In this document: positions 26,105-34,350 of the stretch, piece after piece | How positions within the stretch are numbered: the first letter of the stretch is position 1 | Layout of the letters: the number at the start of each line of letters is the position of its first letter | Assembly (NCBI GenBank): GCA_023399055.1 | Contig: JAEWQV010000002.1 | Coordinates: 62,001 to 126,000 of the forward strand | DNA length: 64,000 nucleotides | Direction of reading: 5' to 3' | Origin: Bacillota bacterium | GTDB taxonomy: Bacteria; Bacillota; Clostridia; Lachnospirales; Lachnospiraceae | The notes under the pieces: generated by a model | The model's database searches: none | What the model was told of the DNA's origin: nothing | What the model saw: only the letters and a program-made list of their open reading frames with translations | Program-made: the position numbers and the translations under genes

Positions 26105-26377
26105 ATGGAGAAAGTAGCTTGTAAATGGTGCTCGATTTTAAAAGAGATGTATGAGAAAGATTTGGACAAAGAATTACAGAACTATATAGCTAATCTTGAT
26201 CCCGAGATTAAGGTGAGTGACGAAATATATGAGAAAAGATTAAAGATTTGTGCTACCTGCGAAAGTAACCTAAATGGAATGTGCAGATATTGCGGTTGCT
26301 TTATAGCGGCGAGAGCAGTGAAAAAAGGCCTTTCTTGTCCAAAACCAAAGGATACTTTGTGGAGTGCAGAGTTATAG
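26105..26377 (+). CDS. DUF6171-like small zinc-binding protein
   Basis: This 90-residue protein carries four cysteine pairs or singles: CKWC near the start, then CATC, CRYCGC and a final C in LSCPKP. The spacing suggests one or two zinc sites. It resembles the small clostridial DUF6171 family, for which no role is known. AAGGATGGG precedes the ATG. It lies alone between the fab operon terminator and the LysM-GH18 gene. Confidence 0.7.
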   Translation: MEKVACKWCSILKEMYEKDLDKELQNYIANLDPEIKVSDEIYEKRLKICATCESNLNGMCRYCGCFIAARAVKKGLSCPKPKDTLWSAEL

Positions 26378-26487
26378 CCATAACCTTCAATTTTTATGTT
26401 GTTTCCTTACTATACATTAAGAAAATTCAATTAATGGAAACAAAATTCATATAATAGTCTTAAGTACAAAGAAACAAGGTTATTATT

Positions 26488-27777
26488 ATGAGAATACATG
26501 TCGTACAACAAGGTGAAACTATTGAATCAATTGCTGCTCTATATGGTACTACGGTTGAAATAATAGTTTTGGTTAATGGAATCGCAGTATCAGGAAGATT
26601 AGTCCCTGGGCAGGCAATTGTTATAGTATCTCCAGAGACAACCTACATTGTTCAAGAGGGTGATACATTGCCGGATATTGCAGACAAAAACGGTGTTACG
26701 GTATTAGAATTGTTGAGAAATAATCCTTTTCTTGCAGACAGACAATATATTTATGCTGGTGAGACGTTAATAATCAGTTACGGTAAAAAAATTCGTAAGG
26801 TTACGACAAACGGTTATGCAAGTGCTTATATAAACAGGGATACACTTAGAAAAACATTACCATATCTAACCTATCTTTCTGTTCTCGGCTACAGTGTAAC
26901 AGGCAATGGTGAAGTTATTGACATAGATGATTCGGATATACTGCAATTAGCAAATGTATATCATGTAATGCCTTTATTGATTATTAATAGCTTATCCACC
27001 CTGGGTCAAATAAATGTCGAGAATGCATTTTCAATACTAAATAATGAAGCTAATATGGATCGACTGATTGATAATTTGGTAGATTTACTAAAAAAGAAAG
27101 GTTATTATGGAATAAACATAACCTACGAATTACTATCTAGTTTGACGTTGTCTGCTTATGAAAGTTTTAATACAAAAGCATACAATCGCTTGAAAAAAGA
27201 AGGGTTATTTTTTTTAGTTACAATATCACCGAATATCATTTTTACAGCAACCGAGATTACGTATGAAAAGGTTAATTATTCAAAGATTGCAGCGCAATCG
27301 GATGGATTAGTTATTTTGAATTATCTATGGGGTTCTTATCTTGGACCACCGGCACCAATTGCATCAATTGCAAGGATAAATGAATTTCTTGATTATTTGT
27401 TACCTATGGTTCTACCGGGGAAATTGGTATTAGGATTGCCTTTGATAGCCTATGATTGGGAACTTCCTTATACGGTCGGTCTGTCAAAAGCCTCTTCATT
27501 ATCATTAGATTCTGCCATAGCTCTTGCTAAAGAATATAATGTTAACATTCAATTTGATGAATTGTCCCAAACACCGTTTTATACTTATAATACGCAAATT
27601 ACAGGCATACCGATCGAACATGTTGTATGGTTTGTAGATGCCAGAAGCATGGATGCAAATATGAAACTTATAACTGACAGAGGATTAAGCGGAACTGGTC
27701 TATGGAATATAATGCAATTCGTTCCGCAGCTTTGGGCAGTGATTAACACTCAATATGAAATTGAACATATACCCTAA
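26488..27777 (+). CDS. LysM - GH18 protein, SleL/YaaH-like, altered active site
   Basis: This 429-residue protein has two LysM peptidoglycan-binding repeats (about residues 2-46 and 51-97) followed by a GH18-type barrel. The arrangement is that of the spore cortex-lytic or coat-associated N-acetylglucosaminidases SleL/YaaH. The catalytic strand, usually DGxxxDxD-x-E, reads GINITYE at residues 208-214: the general-acid position E214 is kept but the preceding Asp is T212. There is no signal peptide, normal for forespore or mother-cell coat proteins. A CATATAATA element at 26449-26457 resembles a SigE/SigK -10 box. Activity is uncertain. Confidence 0.8.
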   Translation: MRIHVVQQGETIESIAALYGTTVEIIVLVNGIAVSGRLVPGQAIVIVSPETTYIVQEGDTLPDIADKNGVTVLELLRNNPFLADRQYIYAGETLIISYGKKIRKVTTNGYASAYINRDTLRKTLPYLTYLSVLGYSVTGNGEVIDIDDSDILQLANVYHVMPLLIINSLSTLGQINVENAFSILNNEANMDRLIDNLVDLLKKKGYYGINITYELLSSLTLSAYESFNTKAYNRLKKEGLFFLVTISPNIIFTATEITYEKVNYSKIAAQSDGLVILNYLWGSYLGPPAPIASIARINEFLDYLLPMVLPGKLVLGLPLIAYDWELPYTVGLSKASSLSLDSAIALAKEYNVNIQFDELSQTPFYTYNTQITGIPIEHVVWFVDARSMDANMKLITDRGLSGTGLWNIMQFVPQLWAVINTQYEIEHIP

Positions 27778-27787
27778 ACGTATATTA

Positions 27788-29026
27788 TCAAGACCAAATC
27801 TTTTTTTGCTTTTTCTCTAGCAGGATATGAATACCAAACATTGCTATCATTCCAACGATAGATAAAAAGAAGGTTAGTAGCCATATATTATTTAAGTCAG
27901 TAATTTCAATGAATTTACCTGCAACCGAGGTACCTAAGGCTGCACCAATGGACCAGCTAAGTGAGCCAATTGCGTTAAATCTTGCTCTAAAATTACCAGG
28001 GCTATGATTAGCCAAATGCACACCAAAGTTTGTGACCACAAGGATTTCACCCAAGGTCCAAATTACTGTGGAGAGGATGAACAAAGGATAGGTATGAACA
28101 AGCCCAAGCATACCAAAACCAATAGCGTAGAGAATACCTGCAATTGCTATGTTAACCAGTGGTTTGAGGTGTTTTGTCATGGCAGTTACGGCAACGGTAA
28201 AGAAAAGTACAGTAAAGGCATTGACACTCATTAATACGCCAAATTTGCTTGCACCGCTGTCACCAAAGCTATCAGCAGTAGCCAATGGTAAGGAAAATCT
28301 ATGTTGTGTATAAACGAAGCTATAGATGATGTAGATAATTAAGAACAAAATAATGTGAGGTCGTTTAAATAAGACTTGTAAGGTACTTCCGGATTCAGTT
28401 TTCTCTTCTTCAGTGTGGATGGTTTCCTGAATATTGTCTTTCTTCACTTCCTTAATATATTTCCAAATTAAATATAATGAGATGAAGGAGGTCAGGGCGT
28501 CTCCAATAAAGAGTAACGGAAGTAGGTTATTAAAGAGAAATCCAGCAACTATTGGTCCAAGTGCTACCCCCAGATTAATACCCAGATATTGCAGAGAGAA
28601 GCCTAACTGTCTCTGATGGGGTGGTAGAATATCCGTTATTATGGCAGTCATGGCAGGTCTTACTGCACTGTGAAAGAAGGTGGATATCATAAGGCAAATT
28701 ACAATTGCTGCGGAATCCTTTAAAAAAGCGCAGGGCACTAAGAATAGAGCGGCACCAGCCTGAGCAATTAAAAATGTTTTCTTTCTTCCAAACTCATCTG
28801 CAAGTTTACCGCCCAGGAAGGAGGAAGGAATGCCAATCAGTGAGGCTACTGTTACAATAATTCCAGCAACTTCAATGGATAGACCAATTTTTAAGGTAAG
28901 ATACATTGTCAAGAAAGGCATAACAAATTCACCAAATCGATTGATGACAGTGGCACCAAACATAATGTACATGGCTCTTGGGAGGCCACGGTAGGTTTCA
29001 ATCATTCTTATTTTAATCGTAATCAT
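27788..29026 (-). CDS. MFS transporter, drug-efflux type
   Basis: This 412-residue protein has 12 predicted membrane segments. The motif-A loop after TM2 is recognisable (GGKLADEFGRKKTFL near residues 71-85), and GPIVAGFLF follows in TM5. These are features of the DHA1-like drug:H+ antiporters of the major facilitator superfamily. The substrate is unknown. It converges with the LysM-GH18 gene, only 10 bases apart. Confidence 0.82.
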   Translation of the reverse strand: MITIKIRMIETYRGLPRAMYIMFGATVINRFGEFVMPFLTMYLTLKIGLSIEVAGIIVTVASLIGIPSSFLGGKLADEFGRKKTFLIAQAGAALFLVPCAFLKDSAAIVICLMISTFFHSAVRPAMTAIITDILPPHQRQLGFSLQYLGINLGVALGPIVAGFLFNNLLPLLFIGDALTSFISLYLIWKYIKEVKKDNIQETIHTEEEKTESGSTLQVLFKRPHIILFLIIYIIYSFVYTQHRFSLPLATADSFGDSGASKFGVLMSVNAFTVLFFTVAVTAMTKHLKPLVNIAIAGILYAIGFGMLGLVHTYPLFILSTVIWTLGEILVVTNFGVHLANHSPGNFRARFNAIGSLSWSIGAALGTSVAGKFIEITDLNNIWLLTFFLSIVGMIAMFGIHILLEKKQKKIWS

Positions 29027-29131
29027 CTCATTTCTTTTTATCGTAGGGATATATATGCCTGACCAGCAAACATAGTTTCTATCATAGTCACTTTTTGTGA
29101 ATTATGCAATGTAATTCTGAATAAAATTGCA

Positions 29132-29187
29132 TAAAAAAACAAACAACTGCTTTTTTATAAATCTTGTAGTACGAAACAGTTGTTTGT
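29132..29187 (-). terminator. Terminator of the PadR-ABC operon
   Basis: Eleven-base arms ACAAACAACTG (29139-29149) and CAGTTGTTTGT (29177-29187) with a run of A on the left, which is a U-tract for leftward transcription. Confidence 0.75.
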
Positions 29188-29200
29188 CGTCTTTAAATAA

Positions 29201-30283
29201 TTATTTCTCTTCAAATAGTTTAAGTATATATTCGGGTGTTTCTTTTGTCCAACCAATTGACCTTGCAAGTATAACTCCCTTTTCATCAATGAAATAGATT
29301 GCAGGTAGTATGTGTGCATTGAAAGCCCATTTTGTAGTCTTATCATAATCAACCATAAGTGGAACAGAGAGGTTATTCATATTTAAATAGTTTTTAGCAT
29401 CTGGAAGGGTCTGCTCAAGACAAACCGGATAGATATCCTTAGCATTGAAGTCACCGTTATCCACCAACTCTGTTATTGCACGAAAAGCTTCTTCTGATAC
29501 ACTGCAATTAACATCATATATCATAAGACAGTAGGTTTTTCCATACAGATCATCGGAGTTAATAATTTTACCATCCTCTTGGAGGAATGCAAAGGAAGGC
29601 GCAATGGATGAGGCAGCAGGAGGTGATCCCAGGGTATTATTAAGATCAAGCTGATATGCCGCTTCAAAACGTTGATTTATAAATATTCCAGAGATAAGGA
29701 GGAAGGCTGTACAAAAATAAAAAAAGAATGAAACACTTTTAGGTGTAAATTTGTGTTCTACAGCCTTTGAACTTTTAAATCCATCCAGAATATTAGTACT
29801 GATAGCTTTTATTGCAGGAGGAATTCCTGATAGAAGAGCCATGAGTAAGATAATACCTAGGCACAAGGGAATCGTCATATAATTAAATTGAACCTTGTGG
29901 GATAATAGTTCTAATGGATACAGGATAGAGGTTAACAATCCTAAAAAACTACCGATAAGGGCAGGGCTTAATATGAAGAAAAGAGTATTACGAAATATCA
30001 TATGAACAATATCTAGTTTCGTTGCACCTACAGCTCTGCGCAGACTAATTTCATCTTTTTTTCTGTATACCTGCATTAATTGTATTCCCATTATACCAAG
30101 AGCTGTTACAATCAATGCTAAGCCAGCAAAAATGCTATAGAATATGATTTCTACAGAAGATGAAAATAGAGTTCTGTCAACTGCTATAATTGCAGAAAGA
30201 AGGATACTTACCACGAAAAAAGCAATTACTACTTCAAAATAAGTTAGAACATTTAATTGAATATTCTTAATGGACTTTCTCAT
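29201..30283 (-). CDS. FtsX/MacB-type permease fused to a thioredoxin-like domain
   Basis: This 360-residue protein joins two modules. Residues 1-175 are an FtsX-like permease half: TM near 17-35, then a block of three TMs between 45 and 155 with the conserved DEISLRRAVGATKLDIVHMI coupling segment. A fourth TM spans about 183-203. Residues 225-360 read as a redoxin/TlpA fold: SFAFLQEDGK, an active-site-position CSVS at 260-263, and the cis-proline region ILPAIYFIDEKG near 326-337. The usual CxxC is CxxS here. It is the last gene of a four-gene PadR operon and starts four bases after the other permease. The extracytoplasmic redoxin suggests a thiol- or peptide-related function; this is inference. 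Confidence 0.8.
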   Translation of the reverse strand: MRKSIKNIQLNVLTYFEVVIAFFVVSILLSAIIAVDRTLFSSSVEIIFYSIFAGLALIVTALGIMGIQLMQVYRKKDEISLRRAVGATKLDIVHMIFRNTLFFILSPALIGSFLGLLTSILYPLELLSHKVQFNYMTIPLCLGIILLMALLSGIPPAIKAISTNILDGFKSSKAVEHKFTPKSVSFFFYFCTAFLLISGIFINQRFEAAYQLDLNNTLGSPPAASSIAPSFAFLQEDGKIINSDDLYGKTYCLMIYDVNCSVSEEAFRAITELVDNGDFNAKDIYPVCLEQTLPDAKNYLNMNNLSVPLMVDYDKTTKWAFNAHILPAIYFIDEKGVILARSIGWTKETPEYILKLFEEK

Positions 30284-30287
30284 AGAA

Positions 30288-31433
30288 TTACTCCTCCCTT
30301 AATGCAGCTATAGGGTCAATTTGTATCGCTCTTCTTGCTGGAAGAATGGATGCTAACAAACCTGCAATCGTTGTTAATAGTATTCCTGCCAAAATTGAGT
30401 ATATATCAAAGGTTAAAACCAGACGATCATATCTATAGTTAAAGATATTATTATAGATGCAGGCCATTGTAATACCTAAGAGACCACCTTTTAGGGAACA
30501 AACTAGAATTTCACGAATCACTTGGTGCATAATTTGATTTGGAGTGGCTCCGATTGCAGCTTTTAAGCCAAATTCGCGCTCACGATCAAAAATGGAGGCA
30601 GTAGCAATATGGATAATATTAAAGGTAGCAATAATTAATACTGACAAAGAAGCTAAAAACATAATTGTTAGTATCTTTAGTGCTTCTTTAAGAGCAGCAA
30701 CGTTAGTAAAAACATCATATTGGTAGGGCATTATTTGTAAGCCTTCTACCGGAAGACTATCTGTTTTAAGCTTATCAGTTATTAGTTTTAATATTTCTTC
30801 ACCTGATGAATTACCTCTATCGATAATCATCTGATTTACTATTCGCGAATTATAATCCGTATTTTCTATAGACTTGTAAAAGGTAGTTATAGGCACACAG
30901 ACATCTCGGTTTATTACCTGGGTATTGTTATTAGCTTCAGTGAAAACTCCGATAATCTCATATGCCACATTGTTAATATCAATATGAGTAGGATTACTAT
31001 TCTTAATCAATTCATAAAAACTACTCTTTAATACGCAAACTTGCTTACCTTCCTCAAGTTCGTCTAATGTAAAATATCTGCCCTCAAGCAGTTCAAAGCC
31101 CATTAAGGAATCGTAATTAATTCCAGTCCCAAGAAGAGCACCCGGCAGTGGTTCTCCGTTATAGGAGACAGTACCCGAGACAGAGGTAGCTTCATAATCG
31201 GATAAATAGTGGTTACCTAATGATTCTTGAATTTGTGTTGCTTCATTTAGACTAATACTATAAATGATATTAGATTCAGAGGTATAAATAAGCTTCAGTA
31301 TGTTAGAGTCTAATATTTCATTCATAGTTCTTAAGGACGCTGTTCTGGCTTGTCCAGCAGTAAAGACAAACAGAGAGCTAAAGACACCAAATGCTATTCC
31401 AATAGCAAGTAGTCTTCGGTAGAATATACTCAT
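30288..31433 (-). CDS. ABC transporter permease, MacB/FtsX type
   Basis: This 381-residue permease has an N-terminal membrane anchor, a large extracytoplasmic MacB-like domain (about residues 30-235) and three C-terminal TMs with the FtsX motifs FDREREFGLKAAIGATPNQIMHQVI and PARRAIQIDPIAALREE. It forms the exporter or signal-transducing complex with the ATPase one base upstream and the redoxin-fused permease downstream. Such systems export peptides or macrolides or sense lipid-II-targeting peptides. The substrate is not identified. Confidence 0.88.
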   Translation of the reverse strand: MSIFYRRLLAIGIAFGVFSSLFVFTAGQARTASLRTMNEILDSNILKLIYTSESNIIYSISLNEATQIQESLGNHYLSDYEATSVSGTVSYNGEPLPGALLGTGINYDSLMGFELLEGRYFTLDELEEGKQVCVLKSSFYELIKNSNPTHIDINNVAYEIIGVFTEANNNTQVINRDVCVPITTFYKSIENTDYNSRIVNQMIIDRGNSSGEEILKLITDKLKTDSLPVEGLQIMPYQYDVFTNVAALKEALKILTIMFLASLSVLIIATFNIIHIATASIFDREREFGLKAAIGATPNQIMHQVIREILVCSLKGGLLGITMACIYNNIFNYRYDRLVLTFDIYSILAGILLTTIAGLLASILPARRAIQIDPIAALREE

Positions 31434-31434
31434 G

Positions 31435-32217
31435 CTAATCCTCCTGTTCTAATACTTCAAAAGGATTTTTTATCTTACTTTCGGATACTGATATGTTTGA
31501 CTGACTTAGCAAAGTATCTTCCTTAATTACACCGTCCTCAATTCGAATCAATCGATCTGCGTAGCCAGCGATTCTCGGATCATGTGTAATTACAATTACC
31601 GTTCGATTAAGCTCATTCCTTAGACTTAACAATTCTTCCATAATAGACTGTCCGGTTGCAATATCCAGGCATCCAGTGGGTTCATCAGCCAGTATAATAT
31701 CCGGGTTGTTAATTAGAGCGCGTGCAATAGCTACTCTTTGCTGTTGACCTCCGGATAATTGATCCGGATATTTTTCACCTATGTCGGATAAGCCAACCAT
31801 TGACAGTGCATTTTTTACCAAAGTAGCTCGTTGTCTCTTTGGTGTCTTTCCATATTTTAAAGGCAATGCAACATTAGCATTAACATTGAGATCTGGTAGC
31901 AGATGAAAGGACTGAAAAACGAATCCAAATAGCTTGTTTCTTATCAGTGCCTTATCCTTAGTGGATAAGGCATTTACCTGTTTGCCATGTAAACGATATA
32001 CCCCTGTGGTTGGAGTATCAAGGCACCCAAGTAAATTCAATAAAGTAGATTTACCTGAGGCAGATGGCCCGATAATACCAATAAATTCTCCTTGTTTAAT
32101 TTGTAAATCAACCTCTTTTAGAGCTTTCACTTCTTGTCCACCATTCTTATAACTGCGTCCGATACCCATTAAATCGATAATTACTTCTCCCTGTTTTGCA
32201 GGTATAGTTCCACCCAT
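31435..32217 (-). CDS. ABC transporter ATP-binding protein, MacB/LolD type
   Basis: This 260-residue ATPase has Walker A GPSASGKST near residue 52, signature LSGGQQQRVAIARAL, Walker B ILADEPTGCLD and the H-loop ITHDP. It powers the two FtsX-type permeases downstream. Its ATG at 32217 lies inside the padR gene (37 bases of overlap) but has GGAGG ten bases upstream; an internal ATG at 32169 is the alternative. About 35 residues after the ATPase core are acidic and variable. Confidence 0.9.
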   Translation of the reverse strand: MGGTIPAKQGEVIIDLMGIGRSYKNGGQEVKALKEVDLQIKQGEFIGIIGPSASGKSTLLNLLGCLDTPTTGVYRLHGKQVNALSTKDKALIRNKLFGFVFQSFHLLPDLNVNANVALPLKYGKTPKRQRATLVKNALSMVGLSDIGEKYPDQLSGGQQQRVAIARALINNPDIILADEPTGCLDIATGQSIMEELLSLRNELNRTVIVITHDPRIAGYADRLIRIEDGVIKEDTLLSQSNISVSESKIKNPFEVLEQED

Positions 32218-32693
32218 TTTAAATCAGCCTCCGCTTTCATAATATTTCGTTCAAAAATCCAGGTAGTGAGTGAGTTCGCATCGTTTACAGCTTTCTTTTT
32301 CTGCACTAACTCACCAATGAGCTGTAATAAATAGTTTTGGTAATTTTTTAATAGTTCGGAGGCTTTGTCCCTATCAATAAGTTCATAAGCAGAGATCTGA
32401 AAAGAGATTTCATCTTGGAATACGCTCCATTCCGCCTCTTGTTTTAGCCATTGATCTAATTGCTCCTGACCGTTCTCCGTAAGACGGTATATTTTCTTTT
32501 CCGTCTTGTCCTCTGATTTGATTTCTTCAATTTCTACCAGACCATCTCTTTCCAAGCGAGTCAAGGTGGTATACACTTGACCGAAATTTAAGGACCACTG
32601 TCCGGATAATAGTTCTTCAAAAGCATTCTTTATATCATATCCGTGCATGGGTTTTTTAGATAAGAGAGCCAAAAAAATGTGTTTAACTGCCAT
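32181..32693 (-). CDS. PadR family transcriptional regulator
   Basis: This 170-residue regulator has a winged helix at residues 1-80 with the PadR signatures HIFLALLSKKPMHGYDIKNAFEE and FGQVYTTLTRLERDGLVE, followed by a helical dimerisation domain. It is the first gene of the operon with the ABC ATPase and both permeases. A long perfect palindrome covers the upstream promoter region, so it very likely represses its own operon until an inducer, typically a toxic substrate of the transporter, is bound. Confidence 0.9.
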   Translation of the reverse strand: MAVKHIFLALLSKKPMHGYDIKNAFEELLSGQWSLNFGQVYTTLTRLERDGLVEIEEIKSEDKTEKKIYRLTENGQEQLDQWLKQEAEWSVFQDEISFQISAYELIDRDKASELLKNYQNYLLQLIGELVQKKKAVNDANSLTTWIFERNIMKAEADLKWVELYLQNREK

Positions 32694-32714
32694 AGTTACT
32701 CCTTATTGCGCGCA

Positions 32715-32751
32715 ATATATACTCGGTATATAGTATATACCGAGTATATAT
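32715..32751. promoter_or_regulatory. PadR-type operator palindrome
   Basis: Two 18-bp arms (32715-32732 and 32734-32751) are exact reverse complements around a single G. The distinctive core is ACTCGGTATA. It lies 22-58 bases upstream of the padR start, overlapping where the promoter must be. Confidence 0.75.
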
Positions 32752-32799
32752 ATAAAGGTTAAATATGTCAATAGTAAATGTAAATATTTTTATTCACAT

Positions 32800-32831
32800 C
32801 AAAAAGGCACATTACAATTGGTAAAGTGCCT
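32800..32831 (-). terminator. Terminator after the C39-like gene
   Basis: AGGCAC (32805-32810) pairs with GTGCCT (32826-32831); a run of five A on the left gives the U-tract for leftward transcription. Confidence 0.65.
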
Positions 32832-32877
32832 AAGAAATTTATATTAATATAATCTTTTATAATTTTAATACCATAAT

Positions 32878-34056
32878 TTATTTATGATAATAGTAGATTC
32901 GATCCTTTTTAATGTGAACTAAACTTGAGGTATATGTTCCACTATAACTTTCTATATAGTCGCGGTATTCTTCATAGTTAATATAGTATTCTCTGCCCCA
33001 GGAGGATATACGAAGCATAATTCGCCCAGCAACGTCATCCTTTACAATAGCAGTCACTGTTACATAATGGCCGTGAATATCATCGTAGGCAGATTTATAA
33101 TAATAGGGTTTTCGCCTTATTTTAGCATCAGAGGTAACCTTCTCATTATCCGTAGTTTTTGCGTTTTTACTAAAATCATTAGAATCTTTATTGTCCTTTT
33201 GATTATCAATATGCATATGGACGTCAATATTTTTAGGGATTTTAAGATTCTCATGGCTATCGTTATCTTTATATTTATTTATATCTTTATCTTCATTTAT
33301 ATCTTTATCTTCATCTATAGCTTTATAGTCATCAGTATCTCCACTGATGATTTCTGTATCCATATGGATTCCAATATCATTTTTAATATTATGTGTTTTA
33401 TTATCATTAACTTCTTTTTGGTCTACGATATCTATAATTAAGTTCTCATCAGCTTCGGTTGTACTGTCAATTACATCAGGAGATTTATTAATAACTTTTT
33501 CCGGAGGAGCCTGGTATTCAATTTCTTTGTGTTCATAGAAACTAATACCATGCCTGCCCCAGAGTTTTGGTGTATTTGGACCGATAGAAAGGATAACTGG
33601 AATGTCCTGTGAAAGCATGGATTCCATCTGGTCAAGCATTTCATAGTAGCTAAGTCTCCATTTCCAAGTTGCAACATAGCCAAGGGTAAATTGATTGGAA
33701 TAATTATTGATGGCTCGTGCCAAACTTGGTCCAAGCACCGCAAGATAACGTTTGGTTTTGATGTATTTATTATGAACCTCCAGAACGTAGGAGAGGTAAT
33801 TATCATATAAGATTTGCATAGAGTCTTGCAAGGCAATAGCGGTCAGGGTAGTATTGTACTCTTTTTTCTGTGAGGCTAGATAGAGAAACAGGTCTGCGGT
33901 TGCAATGGTTCCACAGCCATAAGTGTGAATAATATGTTCTATGCTATTCCAATTGGATTTTGAAAACCACATCTGGCTTCCGCCATAGGAGGTTTTGGAA
34001 TTCCTGACAACAGGAACATAAGATTGGTTGGCTAATTCAGTAGTTGAGTTAGGCAC
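32878..34056 (-). CDS. Papain-like (C39-type) cysteine peptidase-like protein with repeat insert
   Basis: This 392-residue protein starts at GTG with AGGAGA upstream and has no signal peptide. Residues 25-185 contain YGCGTIATADLFLYLA, with a catalytic-type Cys at 48, as in C39-like peptidases. The matching His lies in HGHYVTVTAI near residue 336. Between them, at about 205-305, is a low-complexity, Asp/Lys/Asn-rich insert with imperfect DIN-(E/K)-(D/Y)-KD repeats, probably disordered. The third catalytic residue, normally Asp/Asn, falls in the SSWGREYYI strand and is not obvious. It stands alone between terminators. A peptidase or a catalytically dead relative are both possible. Confidence 0.6.
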   Translation of the reverse strand: MPNSTTELANQSYVPVVRNSKTSYGGSQMWFSKSNWNSIEHIIHTYGCGTIATADLFLYLASQKKEYNTTLTAIALQDSMQILYDNYLSYVLEVHNKYIKTKRYLAVLGPSLARAINNYSNQFTLGYVATWKWRLSYYEMLDQMESMLSQDIPVILSIGPNTPKLWGRHGISFYEHKEIEYQAPPEKVINKSPDVIDSTTEADENLIIDIVDQKEVNDNKTHNIKNDIGIHMDTEIISGDTDDYKAIDEDKDINEDKDINKYKDNDSHENLKIPKNIDVHMHIDNQKDNKDSNDFSKNAKTTDNEKVTSDAKIRRKPYYYKSAYDDIHGHYVTVTAIVKDDVAGRIMLRISSWGREYYINYEEYRDYIESYSGTYTSSLVHIKKDRIYYYHK

Positions 34057-34264
34057 GTGAGTTCTCCTATCAAATGGTTTGTAACTGTTCAGCTATAAGC
34101 TAGATTGTATCAAAATTCTGCAGGGATGAACTGTTACAAATGTTCTTATTTCATTTTATTCGTATCGGTTGTTCATGTTGCGGAGATTTTTGCTGGGACG
34201 AAGTCAAAATATTTGTTTTTGTGCAATAAATTGCAAGTCCTAGGAAAGGAGAATGGGTTTATAT

Positions 34265-34308
34265 ATAAAAAGCTGCTACAACAGTTAATATGTACTGTTG
34301 TAGCAGCT
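34265..34308 (-). terminator. Terminator after the ABC-F gene
   Basis: Perfect 15-bp arms AGCTGCTACAACAGT (34271-34285) and complement (34294-34308). The A-run on the left supplies the U-tract for the leftward ABC-F transcript. Confidence 0.75.
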
Positions 34309-34350
34309 CTATAGTTAGTGTGCGCGAAGCGCATGTTTTACAATATTTAT

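Noticed and set aside
33067..33441. Hydrophobic plus-strand ORF over the repeat insert
   Set aside because: It is the reverse-complement shadow of the Asp/Lys/Asn repeats; repetitive AT-rich DNA gives Ile/Phe-rich frames on the other strand.
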